The notes under the pieces were generated by a model. That model made no database searches, had not been told where the DNA came from, and saw only the letters and a list, made by a program, of their open reading frames with translations. DNA of 64,000 nt from Monomorium pharaonis. Its lineage: Eukaryota > Arthropoda > Insecta > Hymenoptera > Formicidae. The stretch spans positions 13,455,045 to 13,519,044 of the forward strand of contig NC_050474.1 of assembly GCF_013373865.1 (NCBI RefSeq), written 5' to 3'. Shown here piece by piece: positions 11,497 through 23,120 of the stretch. The translations under genes were made by a program, and so were the position numbers. The first letter of the stretch is position 1, and the number at the start of each line of letters is the position of its first letter.

Positions 11497-11780
11497 CTAC
11501 TCTGAAATGTTTTTTCTCTTTGACTTTCTGTAAATAATGTTTTTATTAGATATATAAAAGCGACTTACATTACCACAATGAGTGATATTAGAATTATACA
11601 ATAACATCTTTTTTTTAGGTCGCTTGTTTGTAGAGAATAATATTGATAGACTTCTTGGTCTTTTTTGGTGCAAATTGCATTCATTTGCATTTGATGAATT
11701 TATAGTTTTTGTATCGGAATTAAAATTATCTTGAGTATCTAATTCCAATAATGGGATATTATCGTTTTCTTGCACTTTTT
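11497..11780 (-). repeat. Right copy of an inverted repeat pair, with a 92-codon frame
   Basis: This is the partner of 9706-9870 in reverse orientation. The minus-strand frame 11775-11497 starts with Met and is rich in Asn, Ser and basic residues. It may be a broken exon of an unidentified transposon protein. From 11781 to 12190 I see no gene, only short cctgat/atcagg-type palindromic phrases. Confidence 0.55.
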
Positions 11781-12210
11781 CTTTATTTATACATGTTGTG
11801 ACATAGCTTGCACTTTATTAATATTATAAAACCATTATCCTCTATTAATAACACACTATTAACGATGACAGACGTTCACGACAGACGAAATAAGCGCATC
11901 AAGATAGTCAATCAGCATATCATTGAAAGAAAGTTTCGATACATTTGAGATCGAGGTTTTGCACTTTTTCATCAGAGCGTTATCAGCCAGAAATTGCGTT
12001 ACATACCTGATATGGCTCTTATCAGGATTCTCTATTAGAACCTGACTTCATATTAGGGATAACCTGCTAAGGGCCTTATTACATCCTGATCAAGCATCTT
12101 ATCAAAACCTAATTTTGTATTTTATTACAGAATATTAACAAGAACTTTATATGCACATATTATTTATTAAGAAAAAACACTTAAGAAGGAATAACATATA
12201 TGGAATGTAC

Positions 12211-12481
12211 AGGGTGTCTGGTATTTTTTTATGGAATGTTCGTGAGCAGGTAGAGCGCATGAAACTGAACAGAAAAGTCCTTACCGTTTTTCTCTTTTCG
12301 CAATAGTTAACAAGTTAGTAACTTGTAAAATTTTCTGTATTAGCCCGGCCTACCGGCAAATGCAAGCGCGCTGAGCGCCCGGCCGCGGCGGCTGCCCCTC
12401 CCCAGCGCTTGAACCCTGAGATTGCTAGGCGCGCGGGGGGAATTGTTACAACAAGCGACAATGGCTACGCACAAGCGACGC
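12211..12481 (+). repeat. About 270-bp dispersed repeat, copy 1
   Basis: It matches 32868-33142 in opposite orientation, at high identity by eye. The repeat starts near gggtgtctggtattttttta, includes a GC-rich middle (gctaggcgcgcggggggaat) and ends near acaagcgacg. I cannot assign a family. Between 12482 and 12774 the sequence is AT-rich and featureless. Confidence 0.8.
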
Positions 12482-12774
12482 ATAACGCTAAATTCTCCCT
12501 TCGAGTTATGATAGTTTCTTATCTTTTTTAATGAAAATAAAATTTTTTAACGACAAAAAGTATGTGTGTACGTGTACATACATGTGTACAAAAAATATCA
12601 GTTCTAATGCTTAAAGAAGTGATTATTAAATTTGAGGTAAATTTACAGGGAAAAAATTTTATAGTAAAATTATGTATGATTTATTATTTATGGTAGTAAC
12701 CACGAACTGTAAGAAGAAATTTCAGAGAATTATATCATATAAGTAGTGTTTATTTGGACACAAGAATTTTGTAC

Positions 12775-13082
12775 ACCGTAAAGTTGTACACCGCAAAGAT
12801 GTACACCGTAAAGTTGTACACCGCAAAGATGTACACCGTAAAGTTGTATACCGTACATTTCTATACCGTGTAATTTAAGACACTCCTACCGACGGAGTGG
12901 GTGCGGGAGGCGGGCCGAAAGCCCCCTTGCAACCCCCCCCGCGCGCGCGCGCGCGCGCGTGTATGTGTGTGTGTGTGTGGCCATGGTTACGGTGTAGAAA
13001 TGTACATTGGATAACTTTACAGTGTACAACTTTGCGGTGTACAACTTTACGATGTACAACTTTGCGGTGTACAACTTAACAT
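12775..13082. mobile_element. Foldback-like element with 15-bp repeat arms and GC core
   Basis: The left arm has about five copies of a 15-bp unit of the form gtacaccgtaaagtt. The right arm (13008-13076) has the same unit in reverse complement. Between them lie a GC core with gagtgggtgcgggaggcggg, a run of C, (GC)n and (GT)n. The reverse complement of that core occurs at about 43890-43953 beside a different 15-bp array. Foldback transposons have long inverted arms made of short tandem repeats, so the shape fits; no transposase is present. Confidence 0.6.
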
Positions 13083-13828
13083 TAGTAAATTGTAGTTTCA
13101 CAGCATCTACGTACAATTTTATTATTAAACAAAATTAGAAAAAAGTATAATAAGCATTACTTAATTACATTTAAAACAGTAACATTGCGCTCATGCTTAA
13201 TGCCATTCTTTTCTATTTGAACAATTTTTGCTACAATAATATCTTGTTTCTTTGAGATAGCATTTATTGCAATTAACATTTTCTTTTGCATATCTATAAT
13301 AATAATTATAAATTAAGTTTTATATTGCTAAAAGTAGCTTACTTTATATGCATAAATATATATAAAATTTAATAAGTAATTTTTATTTCTACTTTACTTT
13401 GTATATAAAATCATATTACAATATGAGTAGTATAGAGAGGAGAGTTCTGAGCCATGGGGCTCCGAGCGGGTTGCGGGGCGCGGGGAGTATTTGTAGGCGT
13501 TGCGGGGGTATGACGTCACGCGGGGAGGGGTAGGATCAGAATGATATCATCCAGACCTTTTAAAAAATTCCGGTTTTATGGGGAAAAACTATTCTTATGA
13601 GATAACAATAGATTATATTTGTTATTTTTTTAAAATCCATAAATTATGGGTAGAAGGCTGATATCTGTAACCTTTTTTCTCTCTCGTGCGCTCTCACTCT
13701 ATTAATTGCGATAGTATCCGGTATGCATCAAGCATGTGTGTGTGTGACATATATATGTATGTTTTACCATCTTACATATTTTATTAAGATGTTTATTATT
13801 ACTATTATTAATGTTTATAAATATAAAC
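13083..13828. other. Intergenic, no gene seen
   Basis: AT-rich sequence with one GC-rich stretch (about 13440-13530). No coding signal or repeat partner was recognised. Confidence 0.5.
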
Positions 13829-14210
13829 AGTTTCTTCGCGCCGATATTTCGGCTGCGCTTAGGTAAGAAAAGGTATAGCGTTGAATTACAACTTTTAGAA
13901 ACGTCTACCTAAGGTGCATAGTACAAAAATGTGTACAGCACTGTTATCAGTTTTTTTCATCAGACCTGGCTCGAACGTAAACTGCTTTTACGTATTATCT
14001 TTGACCGAGGTATACTGAAATTCATGTAAAAACCATATCCTCACGTTCAGGTCAAAAGATATAAACGAAATATAACTGCTTAGAAAGTGCATAGGGCTAC
14101 AGTCGGTGTGAGACCTTTGAATCGAAGTATAGCAAAGAATCGAAATAATTCTCTGAATAACGTGGAAGTAATTGATTGCTAAAAAGTGTTAAAAAGGTGT
14201 TGAAAAAAAC

Positions 14211-17200
14211 ATGGAACAATTTGATCAAGAGGAACGTGAGCTCCTGGAGCAAGCTGGCAGAGTCGCTACTCTAGTTGAATATTTTGCATGGTTGCAACAA
14301 TGTGATGAATTTATACAGCGGCTTGAGGAACGTAGTCGCGTCAAGCGTCCTCGAGTCACCGTCGGACAGAGACAATCGTTGGTGACGAGGATCGCGCGAC
14401 TCGAAGGTGAAAAGACGAAGACATTTCGAGCACGTCGGCGGTAATTACGCGAGTGATAACGAGGAAAGACTCGTATGGCGCGAGATAGATACCGCGTTTG
14501 AAAACCGCGTTCTAACTGGTGCGATAATTAACACAAATTACATCGAACCGCGACAGTTTCTCGAAGACGCAGGTGGTATAGTGATCGAGCGAGTGCGGAA
14601 CGTTTTAGAAACACATGACAGTATAAAAGTGAATACCGCGTTTAACGGTAAATTCGTAACGGGTGAAAAGCGCGCTAGCAAAAGCATTACCACGAAAAAT
14701 TGTGAATTATTCCGAACATTGGACTTGAACGAGTGGTACGAGCGACACGTCATCGAGCCTACGTTAACGTCGCTCGAAGAGTTTCAGGAACGCGATAGCG
14801 GGTGGGCGCTTTCACGTATATTGAATTTGACTATTAATATAAATAAGTACAATCCTTTACACGCAAGGTGTTATGTGACATTGCCGCAAGAAATAATTTT
14901 GAAAAAAGCGGTAGTGAATGTAAAATCGATGGACAATGCGTGTTTTGCGTGGTCGGTGGTCGCCGCTTTGCACCCTGCTAAAGAATATTCGTATCGGGAG
15001 TCATCGTATCCGCATTATACAACGGTTTTAAAGTTCGATGACATCAAGTTTCCCGTTACATTAAAGGATATTAAGAAATTTGAGAGACTCAACGATGTGT
15101 CGGTCAATGTTTACGGGATGAGAATTATCGCCTCCGTCGCACAGGTGGAGATTTATACACTACGACTCACGGACAACAAGAGGGAGAAGCATGTTAATCT
15201 TTTATACGTGGAAGATTCGCGCGAAGACAGCGTGGAACACTTTACATGCATCAAGAATCTATCTCGCCTAGTGAGCTCGCAAGTGAGCAAGCATAATGGA
15301 AAAAAATACATTTGTGATCGGTATGTATATTATATAAAAAATAAATACTCTCGTGTTTCTATCATTAAAAAAAAAAATTAAAATTTCTATATCTTTACAG
15401 GTGCTTGCACTATTTTTCATCTTGTGAGAGGCTGCAATCACACACTGTAGACTGTCAAAAGATGAATGATTGTACCATCATATTGCCGGCGGAAAAGGAC
15501 AAGTGGCTAACTTTCCGCAACGTAAACTACAAGGAGCGAGTACTCTTCATCGTCTACGCTGACCTGGAATGCGTACTGCGGAAGACACAACCTGATACGG
15601 AGCCGATGACATATGCCTATCAACAACATGAGGTATTCAGCATTGGATACTACGTGCGATGCTCGTATGACGACGCGTTATCCGTATACCGGTTTTGTCG
15701 CGATAAAGATTGTGTCACATGGTTCGCCAAACAACTCGAAGAATTGGCGCATCGAGTTAAATGTATTTTATCCGCTAATGTTCCCATGGAAACGTTATCA
15801 AAAGAGCAATTGGAGGCATACCGTAGCGCGACACAGTGTCATATCTGTGAAAAACCGTTTGCGCCGGATGATACACGGGTGCGTGATTATTGCCATCTGA
15901 CCGGTCGTTACCGCGGTCCCGCGCATTCTTCATGCAACTTAAATTATCAAAATGTATCGTACATACCGGTAGTCTTCTATAATTTATCCGGGTACGATTC
16001 GCATTTTATTATTAAGGAAATAGCGACAATATTTAAAGGAAAAATTGACTTGTTACCCGTCACAAAAGAAAAGTACATTTCATTCACAAAGCATGTTATA
16101 AGTACCGCGGATAAATTAGACCCGCAAAATCATATAAAGCTACGGTTTATAGACTCCTACAAATTTTTAAATACTAGTCTCGAAAAATTGGTATCATTTC
16201 TAGATAAAGAAAAATTAAAAATTGTACGTTCAAAATTTTCACACTTGTCCGATGAGGATTTCGATTTACTGACACGAAAGGGTATATTTCCGTGGATTGC
16301 GTGGATAAGCTGCAGGACACATGTTTACCGCCGCGCGAATCATTTTTCAGTTCCCTGACCGATAACACAGTATCTGAAAGTGATTACGCGCACGCCGTTA
16401 ATGTCTGACATCGATTCTCCATCCAAACTATGGGCGAATACAGCGATTTGTATTTAAAAACAGATGTTCTATTATTAGCCGACGTTTTTGAAAATTTCCG
16501 CGATAAATGTATTGAAAGTTACGGTCTCGATCCAGCGCATTATTACACTCTCCCCGGATACACGTGGGATGCGATGTTAAAATATACTAATATCACTTTT
16601 GAATTGCTTATTGACATAGACATGGTAATGTTTATCGAGCGCGGTATACGCGGTGGCTTAAGTCAATGTTCCGGCAGATACGCGCAGGCTAATAACAGGT
16701 ACATGCAAACGTATGATCCATTGAAACCATCGTCATACCTTATGTATTTTGACGTTAATAACTTGTACGGCTGGGCAATGTGTCAACCGTTACCATACAC
16801 CGAATTTCAATGGATCGAGGACGTTTCGAATTTCAACGTAAACGCAATCGCTTCGGATTCACCCACAGAATATATTCTTGAGGTCGATCTCGAGTATCCT
16901 CGAGACCTTCACGATGCACACACCGACCTACCCTTCTGCCCGACGCGCGATAAACCACCCGGCAAGCGTGAACATAAACTTTTAGCAACTTTATATGAAA
17001 AGAAACGTTACGTCATCCACTACCGAAACCTGCAGCAGTGCACGCGTCACGGTCTTCGTATCGCAGAGATACACCGCGTGTTAAAATTCGCACAATCTCC
17101 ATGGCTCTGCAAATACATAGAGTTAAACACGCAATTCCGAATCCGTGCAAAAAATGATTTTGAAAAAAACTTGTATAAATTGATGAATAATGCAGTATTC

Positions 17201-17966
17201 GGAAAAATGGAGAATGTGCGTAATCACGTAGACGTTAAATCATTGACGAAATGGAAGGGTCAGTATGGTGCGGAGGCAATGATTGCGAAACCCAATTTTC
17301 ACAGTCGAAGTATTTTTGCCGAAAATTTAATTGCTATCGAACTCAAAAAACTTCAGGTGAAATTCTACAAACCGATCTACGTAGGCATGTGTATCTTAGA
17401 TATTTCTAAAACGTGTCTATATGAATTTCACCACGAATACATGCTACCGCTGTACAAAAACAAATGTAAAGTTATGTACACCGACACCGACAGTCTCATA
17501 TACCACGTCGAGTGTGAGGATATTTACGAGACAATGAAACGCGATATCGCTAAGTTTGACACGAGCGATTATCCCGTCGACAACGCGTACGGTATGCCTC
17601 TCGCGAATAAGAAAGTGCCTGGTTTAATGAAAGACGAGAACAATGGCGCAATAATGACCGAGTTCGTTGGACTTAAGGCAAAGATATATGTACGCATTGA
17701 AGGTGGATGGAAGGAACGATACTAAAAAGGCGAAAGGTGTAAAATGTAGCGTCGTGGCGCGTACTATTACATTTGATGATTACACACGCTGTTTAAGAGA
17801 TGAGATCGAGATGACGCGTCGCCAGTCATGCATAAGATCTGTGCTACACGATGTATATACAATATCCGAAACGAAAATTGCTCTAAGTCCGTACGATGAC
17901 AAACGATATCTTCTACCTGATTCGGTCGAGACATTGCCGTGGGGACATTATCGGATACCTTTGTAA
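14211..17966 (+). pseudogene. pPolB: Polinton protein-primed DNA polymerase B, one intron
   Basis: This would replicate the element's linear DNA using a terminal protein primer. The N-terminal part (14211-14444) is a charged helical region, followed by a frame change near 14404. An 80-bp GT-AG intron lies at 15321-15400. Splicing joins the two halves of a zinc-finger-like motif (CDRC, then H and C). Downstream are the exonuclease motif YADLE (about 15555), an HNH/endonuclease VII-like cysteine cluster CHICEKPF to CNLNY (15837-15950), polymerase motif A YFDVNNLYGWAM (about 16746), motif B (about 17185) and motif C YTDTDS (about 17478). Breaks: frameshift near 16290, TGA at 16406-16408, frameshift near 17690. 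The end at 17966 looks natural. Family is certain; activity is lost. Confidence 0.93.
15321..15400 (+). other. Spliceosomal intron in the Polinton polymerase gene
   Basis: The donor is gtatgt and the acceptor is a pyrimidine-rich atatctttacag. Removing 80 bases joins codon halves cg and g. The intron has an in-frame stop, so unspliced RNA would truncate the protein before its catalytic domains. Confidence 0.85.
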
Positions 17967-18424
17967 TATTATATGTATCTTGTAGTTTACATTCAATGTA
18001 TTTTATATTCTACATATATTTACTAATTTTACATTTTACGTTTCATATATTTTATAATTTATATTTTACATATTTTACATTTTACACTTATTTTATAATT
18101 TTACATTTAGCGCTTCATATAATTTACCTTTTACATTTATTTTACATTTTATATTTTACGTTTTATATAGTTTTGCAAATTTTTTATATTTTGTAATTTT
18201 TTATTTCATAATTTGCATTTTTATGCGTATTTTATATGTCTAAAACTCGTAAGAATTAAGATTTTTTACATGTATTAAGGATGTATGATTGAAGGATAAT
18301 AAACAAGCTTTATGTGTGTTTGTGTATGCCATAAAATGTATTTTATTTTCATATGGTTACATTATACTTTTATATAGTTGCATTGTACTTTTATATGTTT
18401 ATAATAAAAAACTTTTTGTACGAA
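17967..18424. repeat. Low-complexity spacer between convergent genes
   Basis: The gap between the polymerase and integrase 3' ends is filled with (tttaca)-like phrases (about 17985-18240), followed by unique AT-rich sequence. It probably holds the polyadenylation signals of both genes. Confidence 0.6.
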
Positions 18425-19419
18425 TCAAATTACATTTTTCTTGTCAATCCATAAATTGTGCGATCCATCGAATCCCAACCACTTTACATAGACCTTGTCT
18501 CCCTTCCTGCGCAATATTTTCTCCACGAGATATACGTCAGAGGGAGTCGCGCGATGCAACTCATACTCGTAGAACGCTCCTGCTATAGATTTTCCTCGAT
18601 AGTCCTCGAGTAGAGTAAGTCACGGGATTGGTATGCTGTACTTTAAGAATTTTAAACACCTCGGTTGTCCAATTTGGCGTGTAACCCTTTTCAAAGACCG
18701 TTTTGTACTTGCTCACGCGTACCGAGTCGCCCACTTTAAATTTCGCCGGACCCGCAATTTTTATAGTGTTGTACACCGTAGTCAATAGTCTTTCTGCCAC
18801 AGCGGGGGTTACATCGACGGGTCGCATACCGATCGTTCGGTGTCTCCGAGTGTTGTAATTCGACACGAGGCGCGGTAACAAGTCAATCCACTTGTAATTA
18901 CCGTTGAGCGTAAACATTTTCCACATGTCGTTTTTTAGCGTGCGGTTAAAGTTCGACGACCGACGCCTTCATTACCGAGTACGTGGAATAATGATTAATG
19001 TTGTGTTTCTTCAATACTTTCTGCACATTGGCGTTGTAAAACTCCTTCCCCATATCGGTCTGTAAATTTTTCGGGCGTCTTCCGCTCTCTCGAATTATTT
19101 CAGAGATAGCGTCAGCGGTCTCGCTTCCGCTCTTGCTCTTGAGAGGTACGCCCCACGCGCGTTTGCTTAACACATCGATGACAATGAGAATATAGTGGTA
19201 GCCTCTGTTGAAACGTGAATATGGAATCATCTCGACGATATCAGCCTGCCATAGATCATCGTATCCACAAACTATGACGCGTCTTCGTGGAAAATTTCTT
19301 CTCGCCGGAGCGTGCAGTTCCTCGACGAACTGCTGCCTCTCGGAACTAACATTGGATTTTGACGGTCTCATGTTTCGCACACAACTATCGATCGCGTAAT
19401 AACATGCGATGAACTTATA
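18425..19419 (-). pseudogene. Polinton integrase with C-terminal chromodomain
   Basis: This is a retroviral-type (rve) DDE integrase that inserts the element into host DNA. On the minus strand the first catalytic Asp is in LWQADIVEM (about 19249), the second in LQTDMGKEF (about 19055) and the Glu near 18950. The C-terminus (about 18530-18428) is a chromodomain, with the phrase VYVKWLGF, ending at TGA 18425-18427. Two frameshifts break it, near 18945 and near 18605. No Met was found before the open frame meets a stop at about 19422, so the N-terminal zinc-binding part is missing or lies on a lost exon. Confidence 0.9.
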
Positions 19420-19452
19420 CTACGATTTATATTTTGTTTTAAACGATATTTT

Positions 19453-19713
19453 TTATTTTTTTCTATCATCCTTCAATAGCCGTTCTTTGTCTTCCGGCAC
19501 CGATCGATTAGATATGTGTTCGTAACCATTTTTGACCCGATCCATGGCTGTTCGATAACTATTCGATAATTTTTCCTGAGTCGTTCGATAGCGATCCTGT
19601 ACCATATGATAGCCGTCAGACAATCGTTCCTGAGTCGTCCGTTGTTGATTCAGGAACTGTTCGTAGTTGTTTGTTAAACGTTCGTAACCGTCCTTTCGTC
19701 GTTTGTTGCTCAT
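19453..19713 (-). CDS. Small coiled-coil Polinton protein, function unknown
   Basis: An intact 86-residue frame. It is highly charged, with repeated YxxxxxxxTTQExLSxxY phrases spaced by about 17-20 residues, and should form an amphipathic helix or coiled coil. It lies between the integrase and the next minus-strand gene in the same orientation. Similar short coiled-coil proteins sit next to integrase in other insect Polintons, from memory. A structural or DNA-binding role is a guess. Confidence 0.65.
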   Translation of the reverse strand: MSNKRRKDGYERLTNNYEQFLNQQRTTQERLSDGYHMVQDRYRTTQEKLSNSYRTAMDRVKNGYEHISNRSVPEDKERLLKDDRKK

Positions 19714-19783
19714 TGTTGCTGTTTCCGACGTTGATACGATGCGAGTGTCGTCGATCGACTAATTCGTTTTGGTGATGTGAGAG

Positions 19784-20972
19784 TTAATTTATAATAAGAC
19801 CAGCCTCGCGAAGTTCCTCGATGATGGATGACATCTCGTTGCCATGTGCATTGTTACCGGCTCGATGCGCGGCTTCGAGCAATCGCAGGCGATCCACCAA
19901 CTCGTTGGGATCGTCCCAGTGCACGTAATCGATCGCGTTATCATTTAGCGTCATAACGTGAGGTAATCCTTTTCCAATCTTAAATTCATCTTTTAATAAT
20001 GGTGCAATCACATATTTATACTTATATCCCTTGTTGCTTAATAATCGACCGTGTGAAACGTGATTTCGTTTATGCGCGTTTGTAACCAACAATATGTTTT
20101 TATACTTTCGTTTATCGTTTTCCGTATAGAGAGAATCATCGGGATATCTCTTAAAGATCAGCTCGTAAAGACCCGGTGTGCCAACGTATCGCATGCCGTC
20201 GACAATTATGTTATCTTCGCTGTCCACGTCAAACTTTTTACTACCAAGCATCATTCCATCCTTGCCCAGATAAACACCGTAAACGATATTTATAATTTTC
20301 TCTTTTTCACCATAACCGCTAAGGAAATCTCCGATGTACTCTTGACTTAATGGACCAAAGTGCTGTAACAACGCTTTTGCACCCTCAGGTGTTTGCAAAC
20401 GATTTTGAACGATTGCTGCAAACGAATCGTCTGCAGTTTCGAAAACATCTTCGTTCTCGAGCGACTTGGGTATCTTCGGTTGTTCAACTACCGTACGCGG
20501 CGTGGATGCTATCGCTGGCGAATCAACCGTACGCGGCGTAGATGTCATCGCTGGTGAATCCAACGCTGGCGAATCCATTGCATCCTTTAACGTATGCTGT
20601 TGCATCGATGGTAAATCTATCGCGTCGTTAAACGTATGTCGCATCGATTTGTATGATTCACTTAACGAAGGATCTACCGAAGTGTTTTTTCGTTTTCTCT
20701 TTATCTTACTCTGTATCGCATTCTTCTGAGCAAACGATGTCTCGACGTCTACGTCATTGTCCCGCGGCTCGTCTTTTATCGCGCGCACGCCGAAATTGTC
20801 AATAATCTTTTGCAGCGGTTCGATCAATGGTTCAAAATGTCTTTTGGTCGCGATTATTCTCCTCGATCTTACCGGTTTTCAAAGCGCGATATTTTTTTTG
20901 GATCGATTCACTCGTTTTTTCAGTCTCTCTAGCGATTTTCTCACGCTCATGCATATCTTTGTTCTCAGCCAT
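19784..20972 (-). pseudogene. Conserved Polinton protein of unknown function
   Basis: The minus-strand ATG at 20972 opens a helical N-terminus rich in Glu, Lys and Arg. A frameshift near 20860 leads into the long frame ending at 19784. The middle is low-complexity with repeated SPA/TPRTV phrases (about residues 120-155). The C-terminal half is a compact globular domain with the phrase EYIGDFLSGYGE. I believe this C-terminal family is catalogued as DUF8207 in insect Mavericks, but I am not sure of the number. Apart from the one frameshift the gene is whole. Confidence 0.75.
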
Positions 20973-21008
20973 GTCGACATTCGTCCAACGTTAACGTATC
21001 GATAACGA

Positions 21009-21716
21009 CTAACCGCTCCGTGGCACCGCAAACTCGTTAAATCCTCTTCTGTATCGTCCGATAGTAAACGCACTGTCCTTGTCTATTACTAGAAATCCAT
21101 AATCACGCTGCCAACAATCGTGACATAATTCACTGAAATCATCGTATGACATATCGGTGTTCACATGATCGTTGTACACATGCTTCAGATTGGTACCATC
21201 CTGCTTAAACAAAATCAGCAGGTTCGCGTTGTCGCGTATAAGATGTTTTGGTATTCTCGCGTACGATTGACAGAGATAAAAGCAGTCAACGTTCGAGTGT
21301 TGACCCATTGAAAAGTATTCTCTTATGGTATCTTGCTTGTCACATGCAACGTCGTCGAAGACAAAGATTGAGTTCGGACGCGCCTCGCTTGGTGAAATTA
21401 CGTCACTGTTATTGGAGAATGTAAAGTAACCGATTTCGTCGATCGACGTCAACAAATTCTCCAAATATTGATATTTCGGTTGTTGCAACGATTTCGAGTA
21501 CACGTACACGTTCTCGAAACGTACGCCGTGCGGACTTTCCAACAAGCTTATGAGTACGTTGGTTTTACCGCAATTCGAGGGGCCGCAAATGATGGCGCGT
21601 ATAGTATTCGGCAACATCGTGCCATGTTTACACCTCTCCCTATCATCTTTTATTAGCCGTAACTTGTCATCGTAATTTGTAACGCAAATCGTCAACGGTT
21701 GTCGCACGAATCTCAT
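21009..21716 (-). CDS. Polinton packaging ATPase (FtsK/HerA, A32-like)
   Basis: An intact 235-residue frame. The Walker A motif GPSNCGKT is at about residues 45-52, and the Walker B-like IFVFDD at about 117-122. An arginine-rich C-terminus follows. Relatives in large DNA viruses (A32) and Polintons drive genome packaging into capsids. It begins with ATG at 21716 and lies 36 bp upstream of the next minus-strand gene. It is the best-preserved gene of the element, with all ATPase motifs kept. Confidence 0.92.
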   Translation of the reverse strand: MRFVRQPLTICVTNYDDKLRLIKDDRERCKHGTMLPNTIRAIICGPSNCGKTNVLISLLESPHGVRFENVYVYSKSLQQPKYQYLENLLTSIDEIGYFTFSNNSDVISPSEARPNSIFVFDDVACDKQDTIREYFSMGQHSNVDCFYLCQSYARIPKHLIRDNANLLILFKQDGTNLKHVYNDHVNTDMSYDDFSELCHDCWQRDYGFLVIDKDSAFTIGRYRRGFNEFAVPRSG

Positions 21717-21796
21717 GTTCTTAGAATATGGTTACAGAGAATGATCGTACACCCTATTTATAGGTGTGCGAAGCCGCGCATCACTCAGTATCTAAC

Positions 21797-22051
21797 ATGT
21801 ATCTCATACTATCACATCCCTCCAATATTCTCGACCTAAGCGCCAAGCAGTTACAATTCGTGTCAAAGATTGTTCTGTTACGCGAGTACGGCAACTATAT
21901 CGATCACGTGTGGGATAAGCTTCCGGAACATTTAAAAGCGGATCAAGAGGTTTGAAGCTATCGTCGCTGTAACGAGCATTACAATCAACCGTGGCAGCAA
22001 ACGCACATCGACGGCCCAGCACCGTTGATCAAGAATTGTAGCGAATGTTAG
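21797..22051 (+). pseudogene. Small Polinton protein with Cys/His-rich tail
   Basis: An 84-codon frame starting at ATG 21797, interrupted by one TGA at 21953-21955 and ending at TAG 22049-22051. After the stop the frame keeps a YRRCNEHYNQPW phrase and a CSEC ending, which could bind zinc. Its end overlaps the ATG of the PLA2-like gene. The divergent gap to the ATPase (21717-21796) must hold promoters for both directions. Function unknown. Confidence 0.6.
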
Positions 22052-22711
22052 CTTTCGCGACGAACAAATCGGTAAAAAGCGGTTGCGGTCATCTGTTGAA
22101 TCGCGCTATAAACGCGCTTCCTTTCGAGTTACATATCCCAGGCTATCAGTTTTGTGGGCCGAGAACGCACTTGGAAAAGCGATTAGCTAGAGGCGATCGA
22201 GGTATAAATCCGTTGGACGCGGCGTGCCGCGAACACGACATTGCATATTCTCAGAGTAACGAGCTTGCTGCCAGACACGCAGCGGACGAGATACTCGCCA
22301 ACAAAGCGAAAACGCGTAATCGCGAAAGATTCGGCTCTCGGAGAAAGAGCTGCCGCTGCTGCCGTCTGGGCAGCCATGAAAGCTAAGACAAAGATCGGTA
22401 TGGGTGTGAAGAAGAAGAAGACGACGACGAAGAAAAAAAAACGTATACTTCCAGCAGCAAAACGAGGTGGTGCATTACCGATTTTACCAATACTAGGCGC
22501 ACTCGGATCATTGATAGGCGGAGCGGCCAGCGTGGCAAAGGCGGTGAACGACAAGAAAGCCTCGCGACGTCAGCTTGAGGAGCTGCAGCGTCACGATCAC
22601 GCGATGGAAGGTCGCGGAGTGTATCTCGCCCCGTACCAAGGTGGGCGAGGATTGTACTTTGCCCCGTACAAGTATGGAAAAGGTGTGAAACCAAAAAAAA
22701 AACATCAATGA
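22045..22711 (+). pseudogene. Polinton PLA2-like and basic/hydrophobic minor virion protein
   Basis: The N-terminal half carries the phospholipase A2-like signature YQFCGP...NPLDAACREHDIAY, with the Ca-binding-type GP loop and the catalytic HD pair. The C-terminal half, in another frame, has a Lys-rich run, a Gly/Ala hydrophobic segment (ALGSLIGGAASV) and a Tyr/Gly-rich tail. A one-base indel near 22310-22320 separates them. A similar PLA2 fold in parvovirus capsids serves endosomal escape; a parallel role here is inference. The hydrophobic part could be a membrane-active or core-protein-like module. Confidence 0.8.
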
Positions 22712-22719
22712 AACGTTAA

Positions 22720-23079
22720 AAATACCCACGGGTGTGACGACGAACGTACAATTATTGCAACTGGCTATTCGTATGCGTATTCCATATTTCAGAGGAGTGT
22801 TCATGCGTAACGCGTTACCAACGAGCGGTGTGCGTCTAAATGAGAGCGGTCGTAAACCTAGGCGATGTAACGAGTCCTGGTACTCATTGGGTAGTGTACG
22901 CAAAGAGGAAAAATTGCGTTGTGTATTTCGACAGTTTCGGCAATCTTAGACCGCCTAGAGAACTGGTGCGATACTTTGGGAACAATATAACAACGACCGA
23001 GTATAACCAAACGTCTTACCAAACCTATGATCAGAGTATCTGTGGACAACTTTGCCTGCTATTTTTATACTCGATTTAA
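22720..23079 (+). pseudogene. Adenain-type cysteine protease
   Basis: This is the maturation protease typical of Polintons and adenoviruses (Ulp1-like fold). The catalytic His is in GTHWVVY (about 22890), the acid in YFDSFG (about 22926) and the Cys in ICGQLC (about 23040), in the family's order. A frameshift near 22840 separates the N-terminal part from the catalytic frame. I see no ATG before the N-terminal frame; it may begin within the end of the preceding gene. The frame stops at 23079, close to the expected end. Confidence 0.88.
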
Positions 23080-23120
23080 AGACTGACATTGCGCTGTTTA
23101 AACTCAGTATTCGTTCAAAC

